Translations under genes and position numbers: made by a program
Assembly: GCA_017617635.1 (NCBI GenBank)
Contig: JAFZVW010000059.1
Location: 1 to 60,398 of the forward strand
DNA: 60,398 bases
Direction of reading: 5' to 3'
DNA from: Bacteroidaceae bacterium
GTDB lineage: Bacteria; Bacteroidota; Bacteroidia; Bacteroidales; Bacteroidaceae
Part shown: positions 17,327 to 25,900 of the stretch, piece after piece
How positions within the stretch are numbered: position 1 is the first letter of the stretch
Layout of the letters: each line of letters opens with the position of its first letter
The notes under the pieces: model-generated
The model's input: the letters and a program-made list of their open reading frames with translations, nothing else
Databases searched by the model: none
Told to the model about the DNA's origin: nothing

Positions 17327-18920
17327 AACATATCCCCTGCTGCTGGCCATAAGTATGGTCATAGGCATTTTCATCGGCTCGTTTTTCGCTACTCACTTTA
17401 GCGGTAACAGGCTGAATATCATCAATACCGGAAGCAATAAGCTAAACTATTTGTTGCAGCTTATTGACAATAATTATGTCGACACGGTCAACATGAATTC
17501 CCTGGTCGAGGATGCTATGCCCGAGATATTGGCAGAGTTGGATCCCCATTCGGCATATATTCCAGCAAGCGAGGCCCAGCAGGCACAGGAAGACCTGAAG
17601 GGATCGTTCTCAGGTATCGGCATCAGTTTCCGCATGGAGCATGACACCGTTATGGTTATGAGTGTCATTCACGGAGGACCTGCCGAGAAATCGGGGCTGC
17701 TGGCAGGCGACCGTATTCTGAAGGCTGACAAGAAATCGCTGGTGAAGATGCGTTCGGACGAGGTGATGAAGAACCTGAAGGGAGAGAACGGCTCGCACGT
17801 GAAACTGACCGTAAAGCGTCACGGGCACACGAAGCCCCTGCTGTTTGATGTTATCCGAGGCGAAATTCCCATAGAGAGCATCGACGCCACGTACATGATA
17901 GAAAAGGGTGTCGGCTATATCCGCGTCAAGAGTTTTGGCGAACAGACATACGCCGAGATGCTGAGTGCCCTGGCGGAACTGAACATGCACGGCATGAAGG
18001 CGTTGATTGTAGACCTGCGCGGCAACCGCGGTGGCTATATGCATATTGCAATACAGATGGTCAACGAGTTCCTGCCGGCCAACCGCCTGGTTGTCTATAC
18101 CGAGGGGCGCAAGTGTCCCCGCGAGGATTACCGCAGCGACGGGCGCGGAAGTTTCCAGAAACTGCCTGTCGTTGTACTTGTCGACGAGATGAGCGCATCG
18201 GCAAGCGAGATTTTTGCAGGCGCCATACAGGATAACGACCGCGGTACCGTTGTCGGCAGACGCAGTTTCGGAAAAGGCCTGGTGCAGCAGCCGATGGAAT
18301 TCCGTGACGGCAGTGTCGTACGCCTGACGGTTGCCAGATACTACACTCCAAGCGGACGCTGCATACAGAAGCCCTACGTAAAGGGGCATGACGAGGATTA
18401 CGAGAAGGACCTGCTAATGCGGTACGAGCGCGGCGAATACTTCAACGAGGACAGCATACACCAGGAAGGCCCTCAGTTCAAGACAAGCCTGGGACGCGTG
18501 GTATATGGCGGCGGAGGCATACTTCCTGATATCTTCGTGCCCGAGGACACCACTGACTTTACGTCGTATTACAAGCAGGCGGCCTATACCGGCATGATAC
18601 AGCAGTTCTGCTTCGAGATTGTGGACAATAACCGTCAGAAGCTGGGCAAGATGAAAACCGGAGCTGAGATTGTGAAATGGATGGACGGACAGGGACTGTT
18701 GGAGAAGTTTGCAAGATACGGACAGGAGCATGGTCTGCAGCGCCGCAACCTGATGCTTGCACGCAGCGAATCGCTGTTCCGCCGTGCCATATACGGAGGC
18801 ATAATATACAACGTAACGGATATGAAGGAGTATATGAAATTCCTGAATCAGGAAGACCCCGCAATTATCCGCTCACTCGAGATTATACGGGAAGGCAAGA
18901 CTTTCCCCGAGAAGCAATGA
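17313..18920 (+). CDS. S41 family carboxy-terminal processing protease
   Basis: The product of 535 residues starts at ATG 17313, which gives a Lys/His N-terminus and a membrane anchor at about 8-28. A PDZ domain follows (about 85-170, with GIGISFRMEHD and GPAEKSGLLAGDRIL). The S41 catalytic core contains DEMSASASEIFAGA (catalytic Ser) and RSFGKGLVQ (catalytic Lys). The C-terminal 150 residues are helical. It acts in the periplasm, cutting proteins near their C-termini. It overlaps the genes on both sides (14 nt and ATGA), so it is within one operon. Confidence 0.93.
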   Translation: MKKHRTYPLLLAISMVIGIFIGSFFATHFSGNRLNIINTGSNKLNYLLQLIDNNYVDTVNMNSLVEDAMPEILAELDPHSAYIPASEAQQAQEDLKGSFSGIGISFRMEHDTVMVMSVIHGGPAEKSGLLAGDRILKADKKSLVKMRSDEVMKNLKGENGSHVKLTVKRHGHTKPLLFDVIRGEIPIESIDATYMIEKGVGYIRVKSFGEQTYAEMLSALAELNMHGMKALIVDLRGNRGGYMHIAIQMVNEFLPANRLVVYTEGRKCPREDYRSDGRGSFQKLPVVVLVDEMSASASEIFAGAIQDNDRGTVVGRRSFGKGLVQQPMEFRDGSVVRLTVARYYTPSGRCIQKPYVKGHDEDYEKDLLMRYERGEYFNEDSIHQEGPQFKTSLGRVVYGGGGILPDIFVPEDTTDFTSYYKQAAYTGMIQQFCFEIVDNNRQKLGKMKTGAEIVKWMDGQGLLEKFARYGQEHGLQRRNLMLARSESLFRRAIYGGIIYNVTDMKEYMKFLNQEDPAIIRSLEIIREGKTFPEKQ

Positions 18921-19702
18921 TGAAGATGACGTTCATGGGTACCGGCACAAGCTGTGGCATTCCACAGCCAGGTTGCCATTGCCCCGTGTGTACCAGCCAG
19001 GATCCGCGTGACAAGCGGTTGCGCTGTTCGGCTTTGTTCGAGAGTGGCGACGTACGCATCCTGATGGATTGCGGTCCTGATTTCCGCGAGCAGATGCTGC
19101 GCATAAACTGGGACAAGCCCTTTGACGCCGTATTCATTACACACGAACACTACGACCATGTAGGCGGCATAGACGACCTGCGGCCGTTTACCTACCACAG
19201 GCCCGAGACGCACATGTATGCCGATCCGTACTGTGCCCGTCATCTCAGGGAGCGCCTGCCCTACTGTCTGGTAAACCACACATATCCGGGCATACCCAAA
19301 ATAGAGCTGCACGACATCAATCCGCACGATGTAATCAGGATTGGAGACATCGAGGTCACTGCGCTGAAGGTAATGCACGGGAAACTGCCCATCATGGGTT
19401 ATCGCGTGGGTGACATAGGCTACATTACCGACATGACCGAGATAGAGGATGAAAGCGTAAGGCTGCTGAAAGGAATAAAGATACTGATAGTGAACGCCCT
19501 GAGGCATTACGACCATCCTACACACCAGACGGTTGAGAAGGCATGTGAATTCTCAAAACGCATTGCTGAGATAAACGGACGGGAGACTATCCCGACCTAC
19601 CTGATACACATGTCGCATCACATGGGACGACATGCCGACGAGGATGCCATGCTCCCGACGGATGTACATCTTGCATACGACGGACTGGTACTGACTATAT
19701 GA
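18917..19702 (+). CDS. MBL-fold metallo-hydrolase, PhnP-like
   Basis: The 261-residue protein starts at ATG 18917, overlapping the protease stop as ATGA. The metal motif HEHYDHVGGIDDLRPF and a late SHHMGRHADED give the metallo-beta-lactamase site. N-terminal GTGTSCGIPQPGC and CPVC with further Cys resemble the extra zinc site of PhnP-type phosphodiesterases. The substrate is probably a phosphodiester but is not known. The end overlaps the opposing murB gene by 8 nt. Confidence 0.88.
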   Translation: MMKMTFMGTGTSCGIPQPGCHCPVCTSQDPRDKRLRCSALFESGDVRILMDCGPDFREQMLRINWDKPFDAVFITHEHYDHVGGIDDLRPFTYHRPETHMYADPYCARHLRERLPYCLVNHTYPGIPKIELHDINPHDVIRIGDIEVTALKVMHGKLPIMGYRVGDIGYITDMTEIEDESVRLLKGIKILIVNALRHYDHPTHQTVEKACEFSKRIAEINGRETIPTYLIHMSHHMGRHADEDAMLPTDVHLAYDGLVLTI

Positions 19703-20711
19703 AATTTACCTCGGGACTGATTGTTATTCCGAAGGTTTCCCTGACTGCTTCACGAACGGCCTCGCATAGGTTTACGATATCCGCACCCGTTGCACCGCCT
19801 TTGTTAACCAAAACCAGAGCCTGACGGTCATGTACGGCAGCATTGCCCATCGAACGGCCCTTCCACCCGCATTTCTCAATCATCCAACCTGCCGGAACCT
19901 TGATACGGTCTTCGTCAACCGCATAAGAGGGTATGTCGGGATAGCGCTGCCGCAGCTCTTCGAACTGAGCCTTGGGAATAATGGGATTCATGAAGAAACT
20001 GCCCGCATTGCCGAGAACCTGGGGATCGGGAAGCTTCTGCCGGCGGATGTCTATAATAGTATCACGCAGGTTCTGTGCCGTGAGCGGCGTTTCCGCCTGC
20101 AAGGCACTGCGTATCCCGCCGTAATCCAGACGGGGAACAAAGCTCTTGTCCAGCCTGTAGTCAACGCTTACAACGGCATAATTGCCCCTGGTGCCGGGTT
20201 CCTTGAAGATGCTGTGGCGATAGCTGTAGTTGCACTCGGCGTTTGAAAACACACGCAGCGAACCGTCATGAAGGCTGACACAATGTACAGCGACGATATG
20301 GTCTGCTGCCTCAACGCCATAGGCTCCGATATTCTGCACGGCACTTGCACCTACCTGCCCCGGGATAAGGCTCAGGTTCTCAAGCCCATACCATCCGCGA
20401 CCGACACACAGGGCAATGAAATCATCCATTACCATACCGGCACCGACGTTGACCGTCAGGCTTTCGTCATCTTCACTTACAATGTCCAGATGACGGATGT
20501 TACTGAACAGGATTGTGCCCGGGAAATCATCGAGAAACAGCAGATTGCTGCCGCTGCCTATATGCAGGATAGGCTCCGCAAGCATCTCCTCACGATGCGA
20601 TATTATATGCTGCAGTTCCTGTACGCTGTCGTACTGGAGCATACACTTGGCACGGACATCTATGCCGAATGTATTGTATGGCTTGAGTGATATGTCGGTG
20701 TATCTCTTCAT
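19695..20711 (-). CDS. murB: UDP-N-acetylmuramate dehydrogenase
   Basis: The 338-residue flavoenzyme reduces UDP-GlcNAc-enolpyruvate to UDP-MurNAc in the cytoplasm, the second committed step of peptidoglycan synthesis. Seen are the FAD-binding IGSGSNLLFL and PGQVGASAVQNIGAYG, the substrate motif NAGSFFMNP with its Ser, and the C-terminal SPEVNFI with the catalytic Glu. Length and the internal insertion fit the type I (E. coli-like) form. The gene follows the DUF4348 lipoprotein gene with no intervening base. Confidence 0.96.
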   Translation of the reverse strand: MKRYTDISLKPYNTFGIDVRAKCMLQYDSVQELQHIISHREEMLAEPILHIGSGSNLLFLDDFPGTILFSNIRHLDIVSEDDESLTVNVGAGMVMDDFIALCVGRGWYGLENLSLIPGQVGASAVQNIGAYGVEAADHIVAVHCVSLHDGSLRVFSNAECNYSYRHSIFKEPGTRGNYAVVSVDYRLDKSFVPRLDYGGIRSALQAETPLTAQNLRDTIIDIRRQKLPDPQVLGNAGSFFMNPIIPKAQFEELRQRYPDIPSYAVDEDRIKVPAGWMIEKCGWKGRSMGNAAVHDRQALVLVNKGGATGADIVNLCEAVREAVRETFGITISPEVNFI

Positions 20712-21569
20712 CTAATTCTCGTAGTTGACCAGCTTCCATCCGCTGCCGCTCTTCTCGAATGTAAAGCTCTCGCACATTCCGTTGCCCTGCCCCGTCTTCT
20801 GCATCAGTACCGTAGGAGTACCGGCATAGCTCTGGCCGTCGTAACGGATATTCGTAATGATGCCTTCGGGCACCTCGGGACACATTGCACTGAACTGGTC
20901 GCGCTGTATCATGCCATCGACCTTCTGGTCATCCTGTTCGGGGTCCATCATCGAAACATGCAGATTGTTGGATATGCTCTCGTGACGGTAGACACTGTCC
21001 GTGCTGAACGTTGTATAGAATTGCAGGAAATCAGCCATGTCCGAGACCTCGATATGCTGGTGGCGGCATGCCGTAAGCATCCACTTGCCCTGCATCTTCT
21101 GGAAATCATAGGATGTCATCGTACCGTCCTGCAGGTTGATTTTCTCGACAGATGCATGAACCTGCGTCGTATCCTCGTCCAGTGACATCTGACTGGCCGA
21201 AGCATAGAACCTGGTGGTGTATTCGCCGTTCAGGAATGACATGTTGTCGTTCCATTCATGGCTGTTTTCGCGACGTACCGTCCCGTCAATAGCGGTAACG
21301 ACTACGGGGAAATGAATACGTGAGTTGCGGAATCCCCTGGCACGGGTGAAAGTGTATATGAAATCGTCAAACAATTCGTCAACCCGGGGACTCAGGGCAG
21401 CCTCCTCCAGCATCTCCTCTTCCTGGGAGATCTGTTCCCCGGCTATTACGCTGTCAACCGTGGCTGTATCCTGGGCAGAACCGTCGCCCTGTGTCTCACC
21501 ACCCCATCTGCATCCGCCAAGGCAAAAAGCCATAAGCAAAGCAAATGCACACCAGATTTTTCCTGACAT
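20712..21569 (-). CDS. DUF4348-like lipoprotein
   Basis: The 285 residues begin with a lipoprotein signal peptide (FCLGGC lipobox, Cys about 20), then a Glu/Ser/Thr-rich linker. The domain from about residue 60 starts RVDELFDDFIYTFT and continues in repeated beta strands. I associate it with DUF4348, a Bacteroidetes family of unknown function. A -7-like box TAATTTTG lies on the minus strand at 21602-21595. It is directly followed by murB and divergent from pheS, so a link to wall or envelope upkeep is possible but unproven. Confidence 0.78.
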   Translation of the reverse strand: MSGKIWCAFALLMAFCLGGCRWGGETQGDGSAQDTATVDSVIAGEQISQEEEMLEEAALSPRVDELFDDFIYTFTRARGFRNSRIHFPVVVTAIDGTVRRENSHEWNDNMSFLNGEYTTRFYASASQMSLDEDTTQVHASVEKINLQDGTMTSYDFQKMQGKWMLTACRHQHIEVSDMADFLQFYTTFSTDSVYRHESISNNLHVSMMDPEQDDQKVDGMIQRDQFSAMCPEVPEGIITNIRYDGQSYAGTPTVLMQKTGQGNGMCESFTFEKSGSGWKLVNYEN

Positions 21570-21594
21570 TATACGCTTTGTACCTAAAACACTG

Positions 21595-21602
21595 CAAAAT
21601 TA
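21595..21602 (-). promoter_or_regulatory. Promoter -7 box of the DUF4348-murB pair
   Basis: The minus strand reads TAATTTTG, fitting TAnnTTTG, 25 nt before the lipoprotein start. The -33 element is not clear. Confidence 0.45.
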
Positions 21603-21645
21603 AACATTTCTGGTGACATTTATCATAATTATCACCGATATTTAT

Positions 21646-21653
21646 TAACTTTG
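21646..21653 (+). promoter_or_regulatory. Promoter -7 box of pheS
   Basis: TAACTTTG lies 18 nt before the pheS ATG, predicting a very short leader without a classical attenuator. Confidence 0.55.
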
Positions 21654-21671
21654 CCGAAAATTATCCGAATT

Positions 21672-22691
21672 ATGCTGAACAAGATAGATAAACTGATGGC
21701 CGAGGTGGCCGCAATGCATGCAAAAAATGCCGGGGAGGCCGAGAATCTGCGTATCAAGTACCTTGGTCGCAAGGGTATCATGAATGACCTGATGGAGGAG
21801 TTCCGCAGCGTCGCTCCTGAGAAGAAGCGCGAACTGGGTCAGAAACTGAATACACTGAAGCAGGCCATAACCGAGCGCATCAACAGCCTGAAGGACCAGG
21901 CTGCCGTAACCGAGACGGCAGGTCCGGCCGTTGACCTGACACGTACGCCCTACCCCATCCCTCTTGGCACACGTCATCCGCTGACCATTGTCAAGAACGA
22001 GATAGTCGATATCTTCTCGCGCCTGGGATTCACTTTGGCCGAAGGTCCCGAAGTCGAGGACGACTGGCACGTGTACAGCAGCATGAACTTTGCAGACGAC
22101 CATCCTGCACGCGATATGCAGGATACATTCTTCATAGAATCCCATCCCGACATCATACTGCGCAGCCACACGAGCAGCGTACAGGCACGAGTGATGGAAA
22201 AGCAGCAGCCGCCAATCCGCGTGATATGCCCCGGACGCGTCTACCGCAACGAGGCCATCAGCGCACGTGCACACTGTTTCTTCCACCAGGTCGAGGGCTT
22301 GTATGTCGACAAGAACGTAAGCTTCACCGACCTCAAGCAGGTACTCCTGCTCTTTGCACAGGAGATGTTCGGTCCAGACACCAAGATACGTCTGCGTCCT
22401 TCGTATTTCCCGTTTACCGAGCCAAGTGCCGAGATGGATATCAGTTGCCACCTGTGCGGCGGCAAGGGCTGTTCGTTCTGCAAGCACACCGGATGGGTCG
22501 AAATCCTGGGATGCGGTATGGTCGACCCTGCCGTACTGGATGCCAACGGCATTGACAGCAGCGTTTATACCGGCTATGCATTCGGTATGGGTATCGAGCG
22601 TATAACCAACCTGAAATACCAGGTCAAGGACCTGCGCATGTTCAGCGAGAACGACACCAGGTTCCTGGACGAATTCGTGTCAGCAAACTAA
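21672..22691 (+). CDS. pheS: Phenylalanine-tRNA ligase alpha subunit
   Basis: The 339-residue protein has the N-terminal coiled coil that contacts tRNA (about 1-85) and the class II synthetase core. Motif 2 is seen in HCFFHQVEGLYVDKN and motif 3 in FGMGIERITNLKY. It pairs with PheT to charge tRNA-Phe; pheT is not adjacent. ATG 21672 was chosen as it begins MLNKIDKLM and lies just after the promoter box. Confidence 0.97.
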   Translation: MLNKIDKLMAEVAAMHAKNAGEAENLRIKYLGRKGIMNDLMEEFRSVAPEKKRELGQKLNTLKQAITERINSLKDQAAVTETAGPAVDLTRTPYPIPLGTRHPLTIVKNEIVDIFSRLGFTLAEGPEVEDDWHVYSSMNFADDHPARDMQDTFFIESHPDIILRSHTSSVQARVMEKQQPPIRVICPGRVYRNEAISARAHCFFHQVEGLYVDKNVSFTDLKQVLLLFAQEMFGPDTKIRLRPSYFPFTEPSAEMDISCHLCGGKGCSFCKHTGWVEILGCGMVDPAVLDANGIDSSVYTGYAFGMGIERITNLKYQVKDLRMFSENDTRFLDEFVSAN

Positions 22692-22733
22692 CACCGGCAC
22701 TCCGCACAGATGCAGGGTTACAGTCAGAAGGAA

Positions 22734-23093
22734 ATGAAGGGGAAGACGAAGCGCTACGTCCAGACACTGGACCTGTGCGCCAACCCCGGCATGATTGCCG
22801 AGTACCGTAAATGGCACAGCGAGGAGTACCAGAAGCAATGGCCAGAAGTATGCGAGGGCATACGTGCCGTAGGTATTCAGGAAATGGAAATCTACATCCT
22901 GGGCAACCGCCTGGTGATGATTGTCGAAACTGCCGAAGACTTTGACTGGGACAGTGCCATGTCCCGCCTTGCCACACTGCCGCGCCAGGCCGAATGGGAG
23001 GCATTCGTCTCCAAATTCCAAGGCTGCAGTGCCGAGGCAAAAAGCGATGAGAAATGGCAGATGATGGAACGCATGTTCCACCTCTACGACTAA
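22734..23093 (+). CDS. L-rhamnose mutarotase family protein
   Basis: The roughly 119-residue protein resembles RhaM, a ferredoxin-like fold that interconverts anomers of L-rhamnose or related sugars. TKRYVQTLDLCANPGMI and YRKWHSEEYQKQWPEV match the conserved start and the His/Tyr-bearing helix, and EMEIYILGNRLVMIVET the middle strands. ATG 22734 aligns with the family start; ATG 22710 adds eight residues. No rhamnose catabolic genes are nearby, so the sugar is uncertain. It lies downstream of pheS and its end overlaps ispE by 4 nt. Confidence 0.85.
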   Translation: MKGKTKRYVQTLDLCANPGMIAEYRKWHSEEYQKQWPEVCEGIRAVGIQEMEIYILGNRLVMIVETAEDFDWDSAMSRLATLPRQAEWEAFVSKFQGCSAEAKSDEKWQMMERMFHLYD

Positions 23094-23980
23094 AGTTCAA
23101 CCTGCCACAGGAAATGGTCGGCAAAGACATTGCCCAGGATAGGCTTCCTGGGGAACAGGCCGAATACCGTGCTGCCGCTTCCGCTCATTGCCGAATAATG
23201 CGCACCTAGCATGTACATCTGATCCCTGATCCCCTCAACAACGGGATGCATGGGGAATACGCTCTCCTCAAAGTCATTCACCATCCTGCCCTTCCACTGG
23301 CGCACGCTTCTGGCAAATACGTCAGGCAAATGGTGTTCAGCAGGACAGGGATGCACATTCTTGTATGCCTCGGCGGTTGATATGAAATCGTCCGGCTTAA
23401 CCAGCACAAGCCAGTATCCCAGCAGATTGCGCGGCATAGTCAGCGTCTGTGTCGGAGGCAGCATTGCACCGACAGGAGGCAGCATACAATATGTCTTGCG
23501 TACCATCTCGGCAGACAATTCGTGAAAGACATCGCCTATGCCCTCGGCAAAGACAGGAACATTGTCAATGAATACAGGGCAATCGGCACCCAGACGGCGT
23601 ACCAGCTGCTGCATCTGCACACTGGTCATTCCCAGTTCGAACAGCTGATTCAGAGCCTTCATCATAAAGGCCGCATCCGTACTGCCGCCGCCCAGTCCTG
23701 CCCCCGACGGTATGTTCTTGGTCAGCCGTATGGAAACAGCAGGCACATCGTACCCCTCATTCCTCAGCAGACTTACGACCCTGACGACCAGATTATCGAC
23801 ATCCGCACAATCCAATGGCCTACCGTCCATGCTAAACTCGTCTTCGCTTGAAGGCTCTATTTCCAGACAGTCGGCCAAAGGGATTGGCAGGAAGATGGTT
23901 TCTATATTGTGATACCCATCTGCTCTGCGGCCTACCACATGCAGGCCAAGATTGATTTTACAATTCGGATATAATATCAT
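23090..23980 (-). CDS. ispE: 4-diphosphocytidyl-2-C-methyl-D-erythritol kinase
   Basis: The 296-residue GHMP kinase phosphorylates CDP-methylerythritol in the MEP isoprenoid pathway. The ATP-binding motif PSGAGLGGGSTDAAFM is clear near residue 90, NCKINLGLHV starts the family near residue 6, and SGSGSTVFGLF forms GHMP motif 3. Cytoplasmic. The gene begins 12 nt after the end of the upstream Gly-rich gene on the same strand. Confidence 0.96.
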   Translation of the reverse strand: MILYPNCKINLGLHVVGRRADGYHNIETIFLPIPLADCLEIEPSSEDEFSMDGRPLDCADVDNLVVRVVSLLRNEGYDVPAVSIRLTKNIPSGAGLGGGSTDAAFMMKALNQLFELGMTSVQMQQLVRRLGADCPVFIDNVPVFAEGIGDVFHELSAEMVRKTYCMLPPVGAMLPPTQTLTMPRNLLGYWLVLVKPDDFISTAEAYKNVHPCPAEHHLPDVFARSVRQWKGRMVNDFEESVFPMHPVVEGIRDQMYMLGAHYSAMSGSGSTVFGLFPRKPILGNVFADHFLWQVEL

Positions 23981-23992
23981 TATATGTTCTAT

Positions 23993-24694
23993 TTATCTTC
24001 TGTGTCCGAAGGAACGGTCACCGCCGCGCGAACCGCCGCCATTGCCACCCGAGCGGCTGAAGCCCGAACCTCCATTGCCACCCGGCCGGCTGAAGCCCGA
24101 ACCGCCTCCGCGGTTGCTGTCGGGACGATGGTTGTTGTTCTGGTGAACAGTACCGTCCATGCGATGATTGTTGTTGTGGTGAACTGTTACGTCCCCGCGA
24201 TGGCCATGGCCATGGTTAGCGTTATGGTTAACGTGATGCACTATTGCCGGACGATGGTAATAGCCGCCGGAATAATGATGACGGCCGTGTCCGCCCTGAT
24301 AGCTCACATATACCCTGGGGCGTGAGTAATAATAGTGATTTGCTGCATAATGACGGCGGACGGGCAAGTACCATGCACCTGAATGCCATGCCAGGGGGCG
24401 GAAGAAGTAATCCGCTGCACGGAACAGATCCCACTGCCAGTCGTACAGGATGCTGCGCAAGTCGTCATTGCGGTAGCGCCAGTACATTCCATAGACTTCA
24501 TCCGACGAGCGCACACCCATCAGATAGTCCAGATTGATTTCATACGCGTCATTATACTGCTGTTCGGTCAGATTCAGCTCGTAAGCCATCTTGTCGGTCA
24601 GGTACAATGCTCCCTCACGTGCCTCGCTGTAGCTCATTGCATTGGCGAAAACCGTACTCATTACGGCTGCAAATAAAAACATGATACGTTTCAT
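23993..24694 (-). CDS. Secreted Gly/His/Asn-rich protein of unknown function
   Basis: Starting at the ATG encoding MKRIMFLF, the 233-residue protein has a signal peptide (cleavage near ANA) and a helical domain (about 20-100) rich in Tyr, Trp and acidic residues. Its tail is His/Asn-rich, then Gly/Arg/Ser-rich with repeats of GGSGFSR and NNNHR. I do not recognise a function. The tail resembles disordered or metal-binding secreted proteins. A -7 box lies on the minus strand at 24733-24726. Another protein with a Gly/Ser tail and Tyr/Trp-rich core is encoded at 36746-37810. Confidence 0.78.
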   Translation of the reverse strand: MKRIMFLFAAVMSTVFANAMSYSEAREGALYLTDKMAYELNLTEQQYNDAYEINLDYLMGVRSSDEVYGMYWRYRNDDLRSILYDWQWDLFRAADYFFRPLAWHSGAWYLPVRRHYAANHYYYSRPRVYVSYQGGHGRHHYSGGYYHRPAIVHHVNHNANHGHGHRGDVTVHHNNNHRMDGTVHQNNNHRPDSNRGGGSGFSRPGGNGGSGFSRSGGNGGGSRGGDRSFGHRR

Positions 24695-24725
24695 AGTCTT
24701 TGGTGTTAATGGTTTTTGAACACTG

Positions 24726-24733
24726 CAAAGATA
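24726..24733 (-). promoter_or_regulatory. Promoter -7 box of the Gly/His/Asn-rich gene
   Basis: The minus strand reads TATCTTTG 31 nt before the chosen ATG. This also supports that start over an upstream one. Confidence 0.5.
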
Positions 24734-24804
24734 TGCAATCGTATTGTCAGTACGCCGAAACATTCCCTACGCCTTAAAATGATTTTCCTATACTTCGGGG
24801 GAAA

Positions 24805-25725
24805 TTACCTCCGCGGCTTCTTATGCACATTCACCACCATGCGTATGTCGCCCGGCACAAGCTCGACACGTACGTCAGCCGCTTCATCCTTGGGGTCGCC
24901 GTCGTAATGAATCACCCCTGGCTGCAGGCGGTGTATAGTCAGGGCCTTGCATTTGAAGCTGTGTATGTGCGAATTCCGGGTTATTGTCCTATGCGACATC
25001 TGGTATGCGATGGCAGGAGCCTCGAGCAGCGTGAAAGGCTCCATGACCGTGACGTCCATCAGACCGTCGGACATCGAGGCATGGGGAGCAATGTAGAAGT
25101 CATTGCCATACTGGCTTGCATTGGCACACGTAATCAGGAAAGCCTTATGCACCTGCCTGGATTCTTCAGCCTCAGGCCCGCCCTCAATCTCCAGCTCGTA
25201 TGTCTCCGACTTGTAGGTGACACCGGCCATAATGGCATTCTCGACATACGACAGCAGGCCGCGATGGCCGCTCTTGTTGAACTTGTCCGACAAAAAGGCA
25301 TCAAAGCCCACACCGGCAGTGCAGAAGAAAGGCTGTCCGTTAATCAGTCCGTAATCCAGCGAATGGATATTGCACTCGCTTATCACCGTCAACGCCTTCT
25401 CGGGATTCATAGGCAGACACAGATGCCGTGCCAGCCCGTTGCCGCTGCCGCAAGGCACAATGCCAAGAGCGACATCGGTATGTATCAGCGCACGCGCTGT
25501 CTCGTTCACAGTACCGTCACCACCCACTGCAACCACCACGTCAACACCCCGTTCTATTGCCTCGGCAGCTATCTGGGCAGCATGTCCCTTACGCTGGGTA
25601 TAGCGTATCTCCACTTCAAATCTGTCAGGCGTCATGTATTTATGTATCGCAGCCACTATGCCGGCCTTGTTCCTGGTGCCGGAAATGGGGTTGACGATAA
25701 ACCATATCTTTTTCCTGTCGCTCAT
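24805..25725 (-). CDS. Diacylglycerol/sphingosine kinase family lipid kinase
   Basis: The 306-residue protein shows the DAGK catalytic domain: FIVNPISGTRNK, AVGGDGTVNETA and VPCGSGNGLARHL. The C-terminal half has the YegS-like beta sandwich with GVGFDAFLSDKF and PHASMSDGLMDV. Family members phosphorylate diacylglycerol, sphingosine, ceramide or phosphatidylglycerol. It is divergent from serine palmitoyltransferase 175 nt away, so a sphingoid substrate is an attractive inference. ATG 25725 begins MSDRKKIW; ATG 25740 adds five residues. Confidence 0.92.
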   Translation of the reverse strand: MSDRKKIWFIVNPISGTRNKAGIVAAIHKYMTPDRFEVEIRYTQRKGHAAQIAAEAIERGVDVVVAVGGDGTVNETARALIHTDVALGIVPCGSGNGLARHLCLPMNPEKALTVISECNIHSLDYGLINGQPFFCTAGVGFDAFLSDKFNKSGHRGLLSYVENAIMAGVTYKSETYELEIEGGPEAEESRQVHKAFLITCANASQYGNDFYIAPHASMSDGLMDVTVMEPFTLLEAPAIAYQMSHRTITRNSHIHSFKCKALTIHRLQPGVIHYDGDPKDEAADVRVELVPGDIRMVVNVHKKPRR

Positions 25726-25759
25726 AATATGCGAATGCACTATTCGTTAACTTTGGACA

Positions 25760-25767
25760 CAAAGATA
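25760..25767 (-). promoter_or_regulatory. Promoter -7 box of the lipid kinase gene
   Basis: The minus strand reads TATCTTTG, 34 nt before the chosen start. Confidence 0.5.
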
Positions 25768-25860
25768 TATAAATAAGGTAAAGATTGTATCAGGCAGATT
25801 ATAAATTGCACTTTTTTCAATATTTTGTTCTCATATAATTCATATTTGAAATAAAAGTGC

Positions 25861-25868
25861 TACCTTTG
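25861..25868 (+). promoter_or_regulatory. Promoter -7 box of the serine palmitoyltransferase gene
   Basis: TACCTTTG lies 32 nt before ATG 25901. No well-spaced TTTG is seen upstream. Confidence 0.5.
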
Positions 25869-25900
25869 TATCAAATAAACTATAAAAAAGACAGACATAT

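Noticed and set aside
24016-24163. Coding tandem repeats as a mobile element
   Set aside because: These are simple Gly/Asn/His codon repeats of a low-complexity protein tail.
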